DNA from: Pseudomonadales bacterium
GTDB taxonomy: Bacteria > Pseudomonadota > Gammaproteobacteria > Pseudomonadales > UBA5518
NCBI GenBank assembly: GCA_024234165.1
Contig: JACKOP010000002.1
Span: 733,315 to 797,314 of the forward strand
Reading direction: 5' to 3'
DNA: 64,000 nt
Shown here: one piece after another, positions 15,941 through 24,530 of the stretch
Position numbering within the stretch: the first letter of the stretch is position 1
How the letters are laid out: each line of letters begins with the position of its first letter
Translations under genes and position numbers: made by a program
Notes under the pieces: generated by a model
Seen by the model: the letters and a program-made list of their open reading frames with translations, nothing else
What the model was told of the DNA's origin: nothing
Database searches by the model: none

Positions 15941-18427
15941 TCACTGGCCCGCCCTCGTTCCACGAAGCGAGTCCGCAATCACCGAGAGGGCCTCGGCAAG
16001 CCGTCGCGCCGTCTCCGGCGGCGGCAGTGGCAGCCGGAGGCTGCGCGCGCCGGTCGCCGGGTCATGCTCGAGCCAGGGATGCGACGGCGCCTCGGGATTG
16101 CCGGCTGCGCTCAGCGCCGATGCCAACTGCGCGCCGGCCTGTAGCAGCACGGCCCAGGGATCGACGGACGCGTCCTGCAGCGCCGCCGCGGTACCTTCCA
16201 GTACGGAGGCGTCGGCTGCCGAGACCATCTCGACAGCGACGGCAGGTTCGTCGACGGTGGCCGCTTCCATCGGCAGTTCCACCGGCGCGCTGCCGACGCT
16301 TGCTGCCTCTTCCGCCGGCGCCACAGCTTCGCCCTCGCCCATGCGGCCGGTTACGTTCTCCACTTCCTTCATGAAGCGACTAAGGCGTGAACCACCGAGC
16401 GCGATCTCGCTCTGGCCACCATCCAGGATGCCCGCCGAAAGAGACCGCTTGAAGGCGAGCACCGACAGCATTCCCTCCTCGATGGTGCCCTTGGCAACGA
16501 AATTGACGATCTGCACCGGTCGCGTCTGGCCCATGCGGTGGATGCGCCCGATGCGCTGCTCCAGCAGCGCCGGGTTCCACGGCAGGTCCATGTTCACCAG
16601 CGTCGAGGCGTGTTGCAGGTTCAGTCCCGCCGCGCCCGCATCAGTGGAAAGGAAGACGCGGCAGTCCAGATCGTCACGAAAGCGGTCCACCAGTGCCGGG
16701 CGCCTTTCCGATGGGACGCCGCCATGGAAACTGACGTAGCCGATGCCGCGCTCTTCCAGCCTGCGGATGACGATATCGTGCGTGCGCGTCCACTGACTGA
16801 ACACGACCGCCTTGGCGTCCGGCTGCACGAGAAGGCCGTCTAGCAACGCCGCCAGTTCGTCGGCCTTGACGCCGTGGTCGGTTTCCTGATCCAGCAGATA
16901 AGTGCTGTTGCAGGACATGCGCATGTTCTGCAGCGCGCAGGTTAGCCGCCGTTGGTCCGTGTCCGACAGAAACTTCATCCGCCGCCAGCGCGCGACGATC
17001 TTTGCCACGATGTCGGCGTTCTCCTGGTGATGCACCATCTGCAACTCGGTCATCGGCACCAGCAGGTTCTGATCGGTGCGCCTGGGCAGCTGCGTCAGGA
17101 CCTCGGAACGACGCCGGCGGATCAGGATGGGCGCGAGCGTCTGGCCGATCTTTTCCAGCCCGGTGTAGCCGGTGACGCGGCCGAACTCGTCCTTGACCTG
17201 ATGCTCGTGCAGCAGCTTCCAGGTAGGCCCCAGCCGGTACTGGTCGACGAACTGCACGATCGAGATCAGCTCCTCGAGCTTGTTCTCGAGCGGCGTACCG
17301 GTGAGCACAAGGGCGTACGGACTGTCGATGCGCTTCAATGCCCGCGCGGCGATCGTATTCCAGTTCTTGATGCGCTGCGCCTCGTCGACGATCACCAGTT
17401 CCGGCACCCACGCGGCGATCAGGTCGAGATCGGGCTTGAGCTTTTCGTAGTTGGTGATCTTGCAGAAGTCATCGGCGCTGAAATCCTTCTGCCGCTGCGC
17501 CCGACCGCCGGCCATGACCCGCGCCGCACGGCCAGAAAAGCGGCTGATCTCACTTTGCCACTGGTACTTGAGCGAAGTCGGGCACACCACCAGCACACGC
17601 GAGACGCCGAATTGCCGCGCCAGGATTTCCATCGCCGCGATGGCCTGGATGGTCTTGCCCAAGCCCATCTCGTCGCCGATCAGTGCGCGGCCGGCGCGCA
17701 CAGCGAACAGGGCGCCTTCGGCCTGATAGGGATATAGAGGTGCCTGCAGCAGCTTCTTGAGCTTCCGGTCTGACGCGCCGCGCGGGAACAGGCTGTCGAG
17801 CACCTGCGCCCGGCGCGCCGCATCGCGACGGCCGGCGACGAAGTCGAGCGCATCGTCGCAGGCGCGCACTTCGTGGCCGCTCTTCGCCGCCGTCGCGAGG
17901 AAGCGCTCCAAGTCGCCGAAGCGGTCCGCCGGTAGCACGCCACCGCGCGAGGCGTCGAAAAGCCTCGAAGCCGCTTTCGAAACGGCCGACGGGCAATCCG
18001 ATCCGGCGCGGAAGTACACCGCGCGCGCACCGTCATTCCGAAGATAGATCTCAGAAAACGCCGGCCGCCACCCTCGGGCAAACGCGGCCTTCGCCCCGCG
18101 CTTCTTTTCGAGCCGGGCGAGGACGAACTCGATGTGCTTGCAGGTGCCCAGTTCGTTGGTGGCGTAGTCCGGGCAGGAACAATAGTTGTCGCCGGCATTC
18201 AGACCACGTATCGTCACGCGGTAGCTGGCCTTCGACTGCGGGTTGGCAACGCGAAACTCGGAAAAGAACGGTTGGTCGCCCCGATTCTCCAACACGAACG
18301 TCTGGTCGCGCCCGAACTGGCGGCGCAGTGCGCGTTGCCAGTCTCCGGGGGCGAGGTGGACCGGCGGATGGGTGCGAGAGAGCCTCGGCTCCTTGACAGA
18401 TCGGTCGGAAGCACGCTGCCGTCTCAC
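15941..18427 (-). CDS. SNF2-family helicase with SWIM zinc finger
   Basis: An 828-residue superfamily 2 ATPase. A SWIM finger (CSCPDYATNELGTCKH, residues 83-98) precedes the motor. Motor motifs are DEMGLGKT (252-259), DEAQ (348-351), LTGTP, STDAGAAGLNLQ and QRIGRIHRMGQ, all intact. An Ala/Glu-rich linker leads to a short C-terminal domain ending PPPETARRLAEALSVIADSL. The start is GTG at 18427: it overlaps the upstream stop by 4 nt (GTGA) and has GAGGAA 7 nt before it, and no in-frame ATG lies between it and the motor. SWIM/SNF2 proteins move along or remodel DNA and recur in defence operons such as DISARM-like systems. Here it is the last gene of the AbiE/TOTE cassette. Confidence 0.88.
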   Translation of the reverse strand: MRRQRASDRSVKEPRLSRTHPPVHLAPGDWQRALRRQFGRDQTFVLENRGDQPFFSEFRVANPQSKASYRVTIRGLNAGDNYCSCPDYATNELGTCKHIEFVLARLEKKRGAKAAFARGWRPAFSEIYLRNDGARAVYFRAGSDCPSAVSKAASRLFDASRGGVLPADRFGDLERFLATAAKSGHEVRACDDALDFVAGRRDAARRAQVLDSLFPRGASDRKLKKLLQAPLYPYQAEGALFAVRAGRALIGDEMGLGKTIQAIAAMEILARQFGVSRVLVVCPTSLKYQWQSEISRFSGRAARVMAGGRAQRQKDFSADDFCKITNYEKLKPDLDLIAAWVPELVIVDEAQRIKNWNTIAARALKRIDSPYALVLTGTPLENKLEELISIVQFVDQYRLGPTWKLLHEHQVKDEFGRVTGYTGLEKIGQTLAPILIRRRRSEVLTQLPRRTDQNLLVPMTELQMVHHQENADIVAKIVARWRRMKFLSDTDQRRLTCALQNMRMSCNSTYLLDQETDHGVKADELAALLDGLLVQPDAKAVVFSQWTRTHDIVIRRLEERGIGYVSFHGGVPSERRPALVDRFRDDLDCRVFLSTDAGAAGLNLQHASTLVNMDLPWNPALLEQRIGRIHRMGQTRPVQIVNFVAKGTIEEGMLSVLAFKRSLSAGILDGGQSEIALGGSRLSRFMKEVENVTGRMGEGEAVAPAEEAASVGSAPVELPMEAATVDEPAVAVEMVSAADASVLEGTAAALQDASVDPWAVLLQAGAQLASALSAAGNPEAPSHPWLEHDPATGARSLRLPLPPPETARRLAEALSVIADSLRGTRAGQ

Positions 18428-20880
18428 TGTTGATTCCTCGTCTGAAATACGCGACTGAGCGGGAGTCCGGCCACGACGGTTCCTGCAGGATCCACTTCGG
18501 CACGAACCGAGTAGCCCATCGCCCGGTAGCCATGCTGGCGCTTGTCCCACATGCGAACCAAGGCCGGGTGCCCGGTGTCGACGAAGTCGATGATCCGCAC
18601 CTCGGTCTTGCCGGCGTGCTCCCGATGCAACCGGCCGGCGTACTGTTGCAACGTTCCTCTCCACGAGATGGGCATCGCCAGTACCAGGGTATCGAGGGGT
18701 GGATGGTCGAATCCTTCGCCGACGAGCTTGCCGGTCGCCAGCAGAATGCGCGGCGCATCGGGTGGCAGCGCATCGAGTTCCGTGATGAGCACGGCGCGTT
18801 GTCTCCTGGACATGCGCCCGTGAAGAACGAACAGTGGCGAGCTGCCCGCGCCGAGGGCCGCCCCGATGGCGTCGAGGTGCTCAGTGCGCTCGGTCAGGAC
18901 CAGCACCTTGCGGCCCTGATCGAACGCCTTCCTGACTTCTGCGGCGATTGCTTCCGTCCGTGATCGATCGCTGGCGAGGTGCCGAAACACCTCCTGAATC
19001 CCCGACTCCGGCGGCAGGTCGATCCGAGCAAAGCATGATCGCGGCAGTACCTCCAGGTCATGAGGAGCGTCGACAGGACTCGCCGCGGTGTGCCGGATCG
19101 ACCCGCACTGCATGAAGATGATCGGCTGCTGCCCATCGCGGCGGATCGGCGTGGCGGTCAGGCCAAGCACGTACCTGGCCTTGCATCGCTTCAGGATGGC
19201 GTCGAACGACACCGCACCAACGTGATGGCACTCGTCCACGATGATGTGGCCGTAGTTCTCGACGAGGGCATTGACCTCGCCTTGGCGGGACAGCGACTGC
19301 ATCACCGCGATGTCGATGTTGCCGGTCGGCTTCGCCTTGCCGCCGCCGATCGTGCCGACCACGGCCTCGCCGCCGCCGAGAAACGTCTGCAATCGCTCCT
19401 GCCACTGCCTGAGTAGCTCGGTTCGATGCACCAGCACCAGCGTGTTCACGCCCCGTCGGCCGATCATCGCGGCAGCGGTAACGGTCTTGCCGAATGCGGT
19501 CGGAGCACAGAGCACTCCGACGTCGTGCTGCAGCATCGCGGCAATGGCCGCCTCCTGATCAGCTCGAAGCGTTCCGACGAATTTCACATCGATCGACTCG
19601 CCGGCGTTGCGCTCGTCCCTCAGATCACATTGGATTGCGCTATCGCGCAGCAAGTCCTGCGCGGCATCGAGGCAGCCGCGCGGCAGTGCAATGTGACGGG
19701 GATAGTTCTCGGCGCAGCCGATCACCCGGGGCTTGTCCCACACCGACAACCGCATGGCCTGTGCCCGGTAGAACTCGGGGTTCTGAAACGCCGCGAGTCG
19801 GATCAGGCGGTTGGCTAAAGGCTGCGGAAGCTCCGCCTTTTCGAAGTAGACGAGACTCGCCAAGGTCACGATGAGCGACTTCGGCATCGTGCCAGGGATC
19901 TTCGCAAGCGGTGGCGAAGTGCGCTTCCACGGCGTCGCCAGATCCTCATCGTCGATAAAGGTGACGTCGAGGGGATGCACGCCGCCTGTGGCCCGAACGA
20001 TCGTCGGCTCGATGTCGTGCGGCGACATTGGTTGGATCGATGCCAGGAGCTGCCACTGGTCCGGATGCGGCCGCAGATCGGAGTCGACGAACACGGTGCA
20101 GCCGTTCTCGCGAGGATTCTTCTGCAGCGGCAAGGCGATCAGATTGCCGAAGCCGCCCTTGGGCATCGTGTCCTGATTGGGAAACAGGCGGTCGTAGGAA
20201 GAGAGCTTCAGCTGCCGGGTTCGCGCGCAGGTGTGGCTGATGATGGCGGTGCCCAGCCGACGCGCATCCCGGGCCGATACGCGGTTGGCGAAGAAGATCC
20301 AGGCGTGCGCCCCGTTTCCCGAGCGGGAAGTCTCGATCGCAACCGGGACGCCGAGATCGGCGCACGAACCCGCGAAGGCGCGAACATCCTCTTTCCACTC
20401 GGCTTCGTCGAAATCAATCGCAAGGAAGCAGCAGCTATCGTCCTCCAGCAGCGGGTAGACACCGATCGTGTGGTCACCGGTCAGGTGGGCGTAGATGGCA
20501 GCGTCCGAAAGCGGGATCAAGGAGCGATTCCGGCAGTCTCCGCACTTGATACGCGGTTTCTCGCACACTCCGGCGCGCCACTCGTTCGCACAGGCGGGTG
20601 CGTAACCCGACTTGCCGGTCGTCTTGCTCTCCCAGCGCACGGGGTAGACATCCGTGCGACCCCGAAACCGCCGGCGAAAGAGTGTCACTTTCGTCTCGGT
20701 GGAGAGTCGCGACGATTCGGGTTGCGGAGGAGACGTTGCGGGTTCAGGCTGCAGACGCCAATCGATGCCGTTTGCCTCCAGGAGCGCGATCAGTCGCTCG
20801 TTCTCCGCCTGCAGCACGGCCAAGGATTCGGGCTCCGACGTCGATGGCTTGCTCGGCAGTGATTGCTCCGAAGCCGTCAT
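18424..20880 (-). CDS. TOTE-type archaeo-eukaryotic primase fused to SF2 helicase
   Basis: 818 residues. A short coiled coil (LAVLQAENERLIALLEANGI) opens the protein, typical of TOTE conflict-system proteins. A Cys cluster (CEKPRIKCGDCRNRSL, about 106-121) follows. The archaeo-eukaryotic primase domain has FLAIDFDEA with catalytic acidic residues near 156-158, SRSGNGAHAW (185-194) and a third motif around TMPKGGFGNLIALPLQ. The C-terminal helicase has APTAFGKT (459-466), DECHH (549-553), TATP (575-578) and QYAGRLHR (746-753). The ATG at 20880 overlaps the AbiEii stop by 4 nt. TOTE proteins are predicted to act on invading nucleic acid by primer synthesis or unwinding; the substrate is not known. 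All recognisable catalytic motifs are present. Confidence 0.88.
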   Translation of the reverse strand: MTASEQSLPSKPSTSEPESLAVLQAENERLIALLEANGIDWRLQPEPATSPPQPESSRLSTETKVTLFRRRFRGRTDVYPVRWESKTTGKSGYAPACANEWRAGVCEKPRIKCGDCRNRSLIPLSDAAIYAHLTGDHTIGVYPLLEDDSCCFLAIDFDEAEWKEDVRAFAGSCADLGVPVAIETSRSGNGAHAWIFFANRVSARDARRLGTAIISHTCARTRQLKLSSYDRLFPNQDTMPKGGFGNLIALPLQKNPRENGCTVFVDSDLRPHPDQWQLLASIQPMSPHDIEPTIVRATGGVHPLDVTFIDDEDLATPWKRTSPPLAKIPGTMPKSLIVTLASLVYFEKAELPQPLANRLIRLAAFQNPEFYRAQAMRLSVWDKPRVIGCAENYPRHIALPRGCLDAAQDLLRDSAIQCDLRDERNAGESIDVKFVGTLRADQEAAIAAMLQHDVGVLCAPTAFGKTVTAAAMIGRRGVNTLVLVHRTELLRQWQERLQTFLGGGEAVVGTIGGGKAKPTGNIDIAVMQSLSRQGEVNALVENYGHIIVDECHHVGAVSFDAILKRCKARYVLGLTATPIRRDGQQPIIFMQCGSIRHTAASPVDAPHDLEVLPRSCFARIDLPPESGIQEVFRHLASDRSRTEAIAAEVRKAFDQGRKVLVLTERTEHLDAIGAALGAGSSPLFVLHGRMSRRQRAVLITELDALPPDAPRILLATGKLVGEGFDHPPLDTLVLAMPISWRGTLQQYAGRLHREHAGKTEVRIIDFVDTGHPALVRMWDKRQHGYRAMGYSVRAEVDPAGTVVAGLPLSRVFQTRNQQ

Positions 20881-21767
20881 TGCGGCTGTTTCCGATCTTG
20901 GGGCATCAGCAACGCCGGATAACGCGTTGCACGCAGTTCCTCGATGACCGCATCGGAGAGCTTCCATCTGTCTCCGCCGATTCGCGCGATCAGCTCGGTC
21001 CAGACGCGCTTGAATGCCTGGATCGCATCCGCATCGCTCCAGCGCACGCTCGCTGGCAGCATCGGCGCGACGTCCTCCGTCAGACTTCGCGTCAACTTTT
21101 CGAGCATGCGCTGCTCGGCCATCGCTCGCGTGATCGGCTTGCCTTCCAGGGCCAGATAGTGCTCGAAGCAGGCGATGACATTCTCCGGAGCCAGCGGCAG
21201 CTGTTCGATTCCCTGATGCAGATCGAACAGGTCACGGCTCCTGCGCCGCTGCAACAGTGCGCACAACTTCGTACCTAACAATTCCTCCGGCTCGAAGGAG
21301 GCGATCTCCGCCGCTCCGCGGTACCAGTCGTTTTCCACGGCGAACGGATAGTGTCGAACACCAAGCAAGCTCGCGTGCTCCCGAGTGTTGATCTCGACCT
21401 TCAGCTTGAGCGTCGCCTGCGCATCGATCTCGGGCGTGAACTTGAACACCAGGTGCATCGAGTGCCCGGCCTGCTCCCGGCTGCACTTCCCGAGCCACGA
21501 CAGCGCCGCGCGAATCGCGTCGACCGTGCCACCGATGGGCTCGGGATGCGCCTGGACCAGGTCGATATCCTCCGAGTAGCGCAGCGGTTGCTTGAAGAGC
21601 AGCTTGTGGATCGCCGTACCACCGCGGAATGCGATCTTCCCCGTCAACGCCGGCGCATTGAACAGGTCGCACAGGGCGCGACAGATGATCAGGTCCTGCT
21701 TGACCTGCCGCAGGTCCGGCCAAGGCGCTTTCGTACTCCACGCCTGCAGAAGGGCAGCGGGAATCAC
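20877..21767 (-). CDS. AbiEii/AbiGii-family nucleotidyltransferase toxin
   Basis: A 296-residue DUF1814 nucleotidyltransferase. The active-site block is FRGGTAIHKLL followed by RYSEDIDLV, with the paired Asp residues that hold the metal. Further family features are LKVEINTRE and SFEPEELLGTKLCALLQRRRSRDLFDL. AbiEii toxins block growth, probably by modifying tRNA or another nucleotide-bearing target, and abort phage infection in type IV toxin-antitoxin pairs. The ATG overlaps the antitoxin stop (ATGA), and the gene's own stop overlaps the TOTE start in the same way. It appears intact. Confidence 0.9.
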   Translation of the reverse strand: MIPAALLQAWSTKAPWPDLRQVKQDLIICRALCDLFNAPALTGKIAFRGGTAIHKLLFKQPLRYSEDIDLVQAHPEPIGGTVDAIRAALSWLGKCSREQAGHSMHLVFKFTPEIDAQATLKLKVEINTREHASLLGVRHYPFAVENDWYRGAAEIASFEPEELLGTKLCALLQRRRSRDLFDLHQGIEQLPLAPENVIACFEHYLALEGKPITRAMAEQRMLEKLTRSLTEDVAPMLPASVRWSDADAIQAFKRVWTELIARIGGDRWKLSDAVIEELRATRYPALLMPQDRKQPQ

Positions 21768-22582
21768 TCCGCGATCTCCACCGCTTCATTGATCAGGAGC
21801 TTCCACCTTGAATTTCGCTCGCCGGCCTGTGCCAAAGCCTTCACGAACGGCCGGACGGCCGGATCGAGCGGCAGTGCTGTCCGGGCGCATTTCACGAACC
21901 CTTGCAGCGCGTCGGCTTGGCGCGCGTGTCCCGCCAGATCGAGCAGGTAGCCAAGTCGACGGACCGCCGAGTTCTCGTAGGCGTCGGCCGCCTTCCGCAG
22001 CAGGCGCGGGCTGGCCTTGGCGCCGATATCCTTGACGATCTGCGCGGCGCCGTTGATGCCGGCTGCCTTGTGGAAGTAGCGCACGCAATCGAGCAGCGTC
22101 AGTTCGACGCCAGCCACCGTGGCGAAGCCGGCGTCGCTCTTCATCTGGTCGACCAACGATGCCTGATTGACCTGACTGAACGCGTCCGGACCCTGATAAA
22201 TGAACTGCAGGCGATGGCGACCCAGATCGAAGTTCCGCAACTGCCTCGGGACGACGACCTGGAAGACCATGCTGGCCTGGTGCGAAGCGCCGTGGAATGC
22301 CGCCGCGCGCAGCAGCGAAATGCGGTAGTCGATCGCCTGATACTTCATCAGCGGATCGATCCACTTGACGGGGTCCGGTGCGCCTGCGACCTGATCTTCA
22401 GGGCGCAGGATGAGATAGAAACCGTGCCTGGGGTTCGCCAGGCGACGCTTGTTGATTGCGCGGGTGATCGCCGCCGCCTGTGCCGACGGCTTCAGGCCAA
22501 GCGCAGCGGCTATCTCATCCCGGGAGAAGTAGGCGCGGCCGCGGGCGAGCAGACCGTCGAGGTAGGAGTCGATGGAAGGCAT
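21764..22582 (-). CDS. AbiEi-family antitoxin / transcriptional repressor
   Basis: A 272-residue AbiEi homologue. The N-terminal winged helix (SIDSYLDGLLARGRAYFSRDEIAAALGL; AITRAINKRRLANPRHGFYLI) binds DNA. The C-terminal domain (LLRAAAFHGASHQASMVFQV; VELTLLDCVRYFHKAAGI) is typical of the antitoxin part. AbiEi repressors bind inverted repeats at their own promoter, and such a repeat surrounds the promoter here. The ATG at 22582 lies only 5 nt after the -10 hexamer, so the mRNA is probably leaderless. It is the first gene of the four-gene cassette. Confidence 0.88.
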   Translation of the reverse strand: MPSIDSYLDGLLARGRAYFSRDEIAAALGLKPSAQAAAITRAINKRRLANPRHGFYLILRPEDQVAGAPDPVKWIDPLMKYQAIDYRISLLRAAAFHGASHQASMVFQVVVPRQLRNFDLGRHRLQFIYQGPDAFSQVNQASLVDQMKSDAGFATVAGVELTLLDCVRYFHKAAGINGAAQIVKDIGAKASPRLLRKAADAYENSAVRRLGYLLDLAGHARQADALQGFVKCARTALPLDPAVRPFVKALAQAGERNSRWKLLINEAVEIAE

Positions 22583-22587
22583 ATAGA

Positions 22588-22629
22588 ATTATACGCAAAT
22601 CTCGACAGATATTCAAGAGTTTTGCATAT
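22588..22629 (-). promoter_or_regulatory. Promoter and operator of the abiE/TOTE/SNF2 operon
   Basis: Reading leftward, TTGAAT (22616-22611) and TATAAT (22593-22588) are 17 bp apart, close to the sigma70 ideal. Half-sites ATATGCAAA (22629-22621) and TTTGCGTAT (22599-22591) form an imperfect inverted repeat, 8 of 9 positions matching, with centres 30 bp apart. One lies just upstream of the -35 and the other overlaps the -10. This is the layout expected for autorepression by AbiEi. The predicted start of transcription coincides with the abiEi ATG. Confidence 0.75.
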
Positions 22630-22669
22630 GATTTAGGTCGCCCCCACTCAATCATCAACGAGCCCTCTA

Positions 22670-23858
22670 AGAGGGTGTTTACAAAATAGCGTATAATGAC
22701 GGCACCGCCCGCAAACTGGAAGATTCCGTTCATGTCGACGCTGGGACGCCCTCTGAAGCTCTCTGATGAAGATCGTGCGATTCTTGTGGGCCTCGTGCAG
22801 GTCAATCCTCTCGCCACCAACGATGAGCTGATTGCATTGCTGGAGAGTCGAACCGGCATCAAGATCCACAGAGACACACTCCAGAGACACCTTCGTGCCG
22901 CCGGAGTTGAGCGCCGCCAGAATGCCGTGGCTGTCGAGGTCCAGAGAAATGAAGAAACGAAACGTCGCTACGGCTATACAGATGCGCATCGTCGTCTCGT
23001 GCCCGAGCAGACGTATCCAAGTTGCTTGACCGATGCGGAGTGGGCCTTGGTTCAAGATATCTTTGAAAACGACGGAGGGCGAGGCACGCCGGCACAATAC
23101 CCCCGCCGCCTGCTTGTCGATGCGTGTTGTTATGTCGTTCGCACCGGGGGCTCCTGGCGCATGCTGCCGAAGGAATTTCCTGCGTGGCAGAACGTCTATC
23201 GCACGTTCCGTCGCTGGAGCGTTCGAGGAAAGTTCGAACAGATGCATGATCGTCTGCGCGCACAATGGCGCGAACGCCAGGGACGTGACGTGTCCCCGAC
23301 AGCCGCGGTACTCGATGCGCAATCAACCCGCAGTTCTCCACAAGGCGGGGAAACGGGTTACGACGCTGGAAAGAAGATCAAAGGGCGCAAGCGCCACTTG
23401 GTGGTCGATACCTTGGGACTGGTGCTAGCGGTCAGTGTCAGCGCGGCCAGCGTTCAGGATCGTGACGGCGCTCACCCAGTGATAGCTGCCACAATGGCAA
23501 AGTACCCGAGCATAAAGACCTTGTTCGTCGACGGGGGCTACGCCGGGAAGTGCGCGCAGACAGTATCTCAGTGCCACAACGTCCACGTTGATGTGGTTCG
23601 CCATCCCGCTAACAAGAATGTGGGGCGTTGGACACAAGCGGATCAACCAGATCTATTCACCGTGCAGGCCGACGCCAAGGGCTTTGTAGTTCTCGCCAAA
23701 AGGTGGGTCGTTGAAAGGACTCATGCCTGGAACGAGCGAGCACGACGGCTCGTGATGCACCATGACCGGCTTGCTGGGGTGTCGGAGGCTTGGGTCTGGT
23801 TGACTGAGGCGCGGATGCTTTTAAGACGATTGACCACCTGATTTTGTAAACACCTTCT
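22670..23858 (+). mobile_element. IS5-family insertion sequence, ~1.19 kb
   Basis: The ends are inverted repeats: 22670-22687 (AGAGGGTGTTTACAAAAT) against the complement of 23841-23858, with one mismatch. The dinucleotide TA flanks both sides (22668-22669, 23859-23860), consistent with a TA target as in some IS5 subgroups. A single transposase gene spans it and its stop touches the right repeat. It sits about 50 bp upstream of the abiEi promoter, reading away from it. Confidence 0.85.
22696..23841 (+). CDS. IS5-family transposase with extra N-terminal helix-turn-helix
   Basis: 381 residues. The first ~75 residues form a helix-turn-helix segment (LGRPLKLSDEDRAILVGLVQ; RDTLQRHLRAAGVERR) like that of IS630-type transposases. 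From YPSCLTDAEWALVQDIFE the protein is a standard IS5/IS1031-type transposase: DUF4096 (YPRRLLVDACCYVVRTGGSW, then FRRWSVRGKFEQMHDRLR), KIKGRKRHLVVDTLG around the first Asp, LFVDGGYAG around the second, and VVERTHAWNERARRL around the Glu. The ATG at 22696 or that at 22732 could be the start. It appears complete. Confidence 0.88.
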   Translation: MTAPPANWKIPFMSTLGRPLKLSDEDRAILVGLVQVNPLATNDELIALLESRTGIKIHRDTLQRHLRAAGVERRQNAVAVEVQRNEETKRRYGYTDAHRRLVPEQTYPSCLTDAEWALVQDIFENDGGRGTPAQYPRRLLVDACCYVVRTGGSWRMLPKEFPAWQNVYRTFRRWSVRGKFEQMHDRLRAQWRERQGRDVSPTAAVLDAQSTRSSPQGGETGYDAGKKIKGRKRHLVVDTLGLVLAVSVSAASVQDRDGAHPVIAATMAKYPSIKTLFVDGGYAGKCAQTVSQCHNVHVDVVRHPANKNVGRWTQADQPDLFTVQADAKGFVVLAKRWVVERTHAWNERARRLVMHHDRLAGVSEAWVWLTEARMLLRRLTT

Positions 23859-23918
23859 TACCGTCAATCTGTCAGGCGCCAGCATTGCGCGGGTTTCCGG
23901 GCGGTTCGGCGAAAAGTG

Positions 23919-23942
23919 ACCTTGCGAGATCTATCGACATCT
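23919..23942. repeat. 24-bp direct repeat, right copy
   Basis: This matches 15897-15920 at 22 of 24 positions. It is followed at once by CTATCGACTG, so the CTATCGAC element occurs twice in tandem here. The surrounding 23861-24119 stretch holds no gene that I can support. Together with the left copy it delimits the AbiE/TOTE/SNF2/IS5 cassette. Confidence 0.6.
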
Positions 23943-24119
23943 ATCGACTGCCAGGACGGCTGTCAACGGCAATCGACGGACTTCCGTGTCGGTCCGCCAA
24001 GAGCCCGAAAGGCGCCGCCAACGAACGCCTTAATCTATTGTTGCAACTCACGTTTTCGCAGTTTTTTACCGTCACGATCCTGAAGCCAGCCCCGCCGTGC
24101 CTAACGGCCATTACCGCCT

Positions 24120-24530
24120 CTATCCAACCGACCGCGAGACTGCCTCGGCGATCGAGATCGACGACCCCGGCGTCGCCGCGCGCAGGCGCGAGTCTTCGGT
24201 CACCAGCGGCGCTGAGAGTCGGCGCGCGCAAGCGACGAACCGCGCGTCGTAGGCTGAGACCTGGCGATCGAGGGCCACGGCCAGCGCTTCTGCATGAGGG
24301 ACTTCGACCCATGCCGCGACCTGCTGCGCGGCCGATTCGAGCAACGACTTCGCCTGCGCGGCCGAGAGCGCCTTGGCTCTCACCTGCGTCGCCAGCAGGT
24401 TGCTGAACTCGACCAGCAGGAACGGCTCGCTGCGCCAGTCGGGATCGGCCAGGCGAAGCGCCTGCGCGTCGGCGGTGCGGTCGCCCTCGATCAGCAGATA
24501 GGCGATGACGTTGGTGTCGACGACGATCAT
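24120..24530 (-). CDS. vapC: VapC PIN-domain toxin
   Basis: A 136-residue PIN-domain ribonuclease. The opening MIVVDTNVIAYLL carries the first catalytic Asp. Later acidic residues lie in LLVEFSNLL, in YDARFVACARRL and in LVTEDSRLR, as expected for the four-acid site. VapC toxins cleave tRNA or rRNA and stop growth. Its ATG overlaps the antitoxin stop (ATGA). It is intact and probably helps to stabilise the island or acts in defence. Confidence 0.9.
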   Translation of the reverse strand: MIVVDTNVIAYLLIEGDRTADAQALRLADPDWRSEPFLLVEFSNLLATQVRAKALSAAQAKSLLESAAQQVAAWVEVPHAEALAVALDRQVSAYDARFVACARRLSAPLVTEDSRLRAATPGSSISIAEAVSRSVG

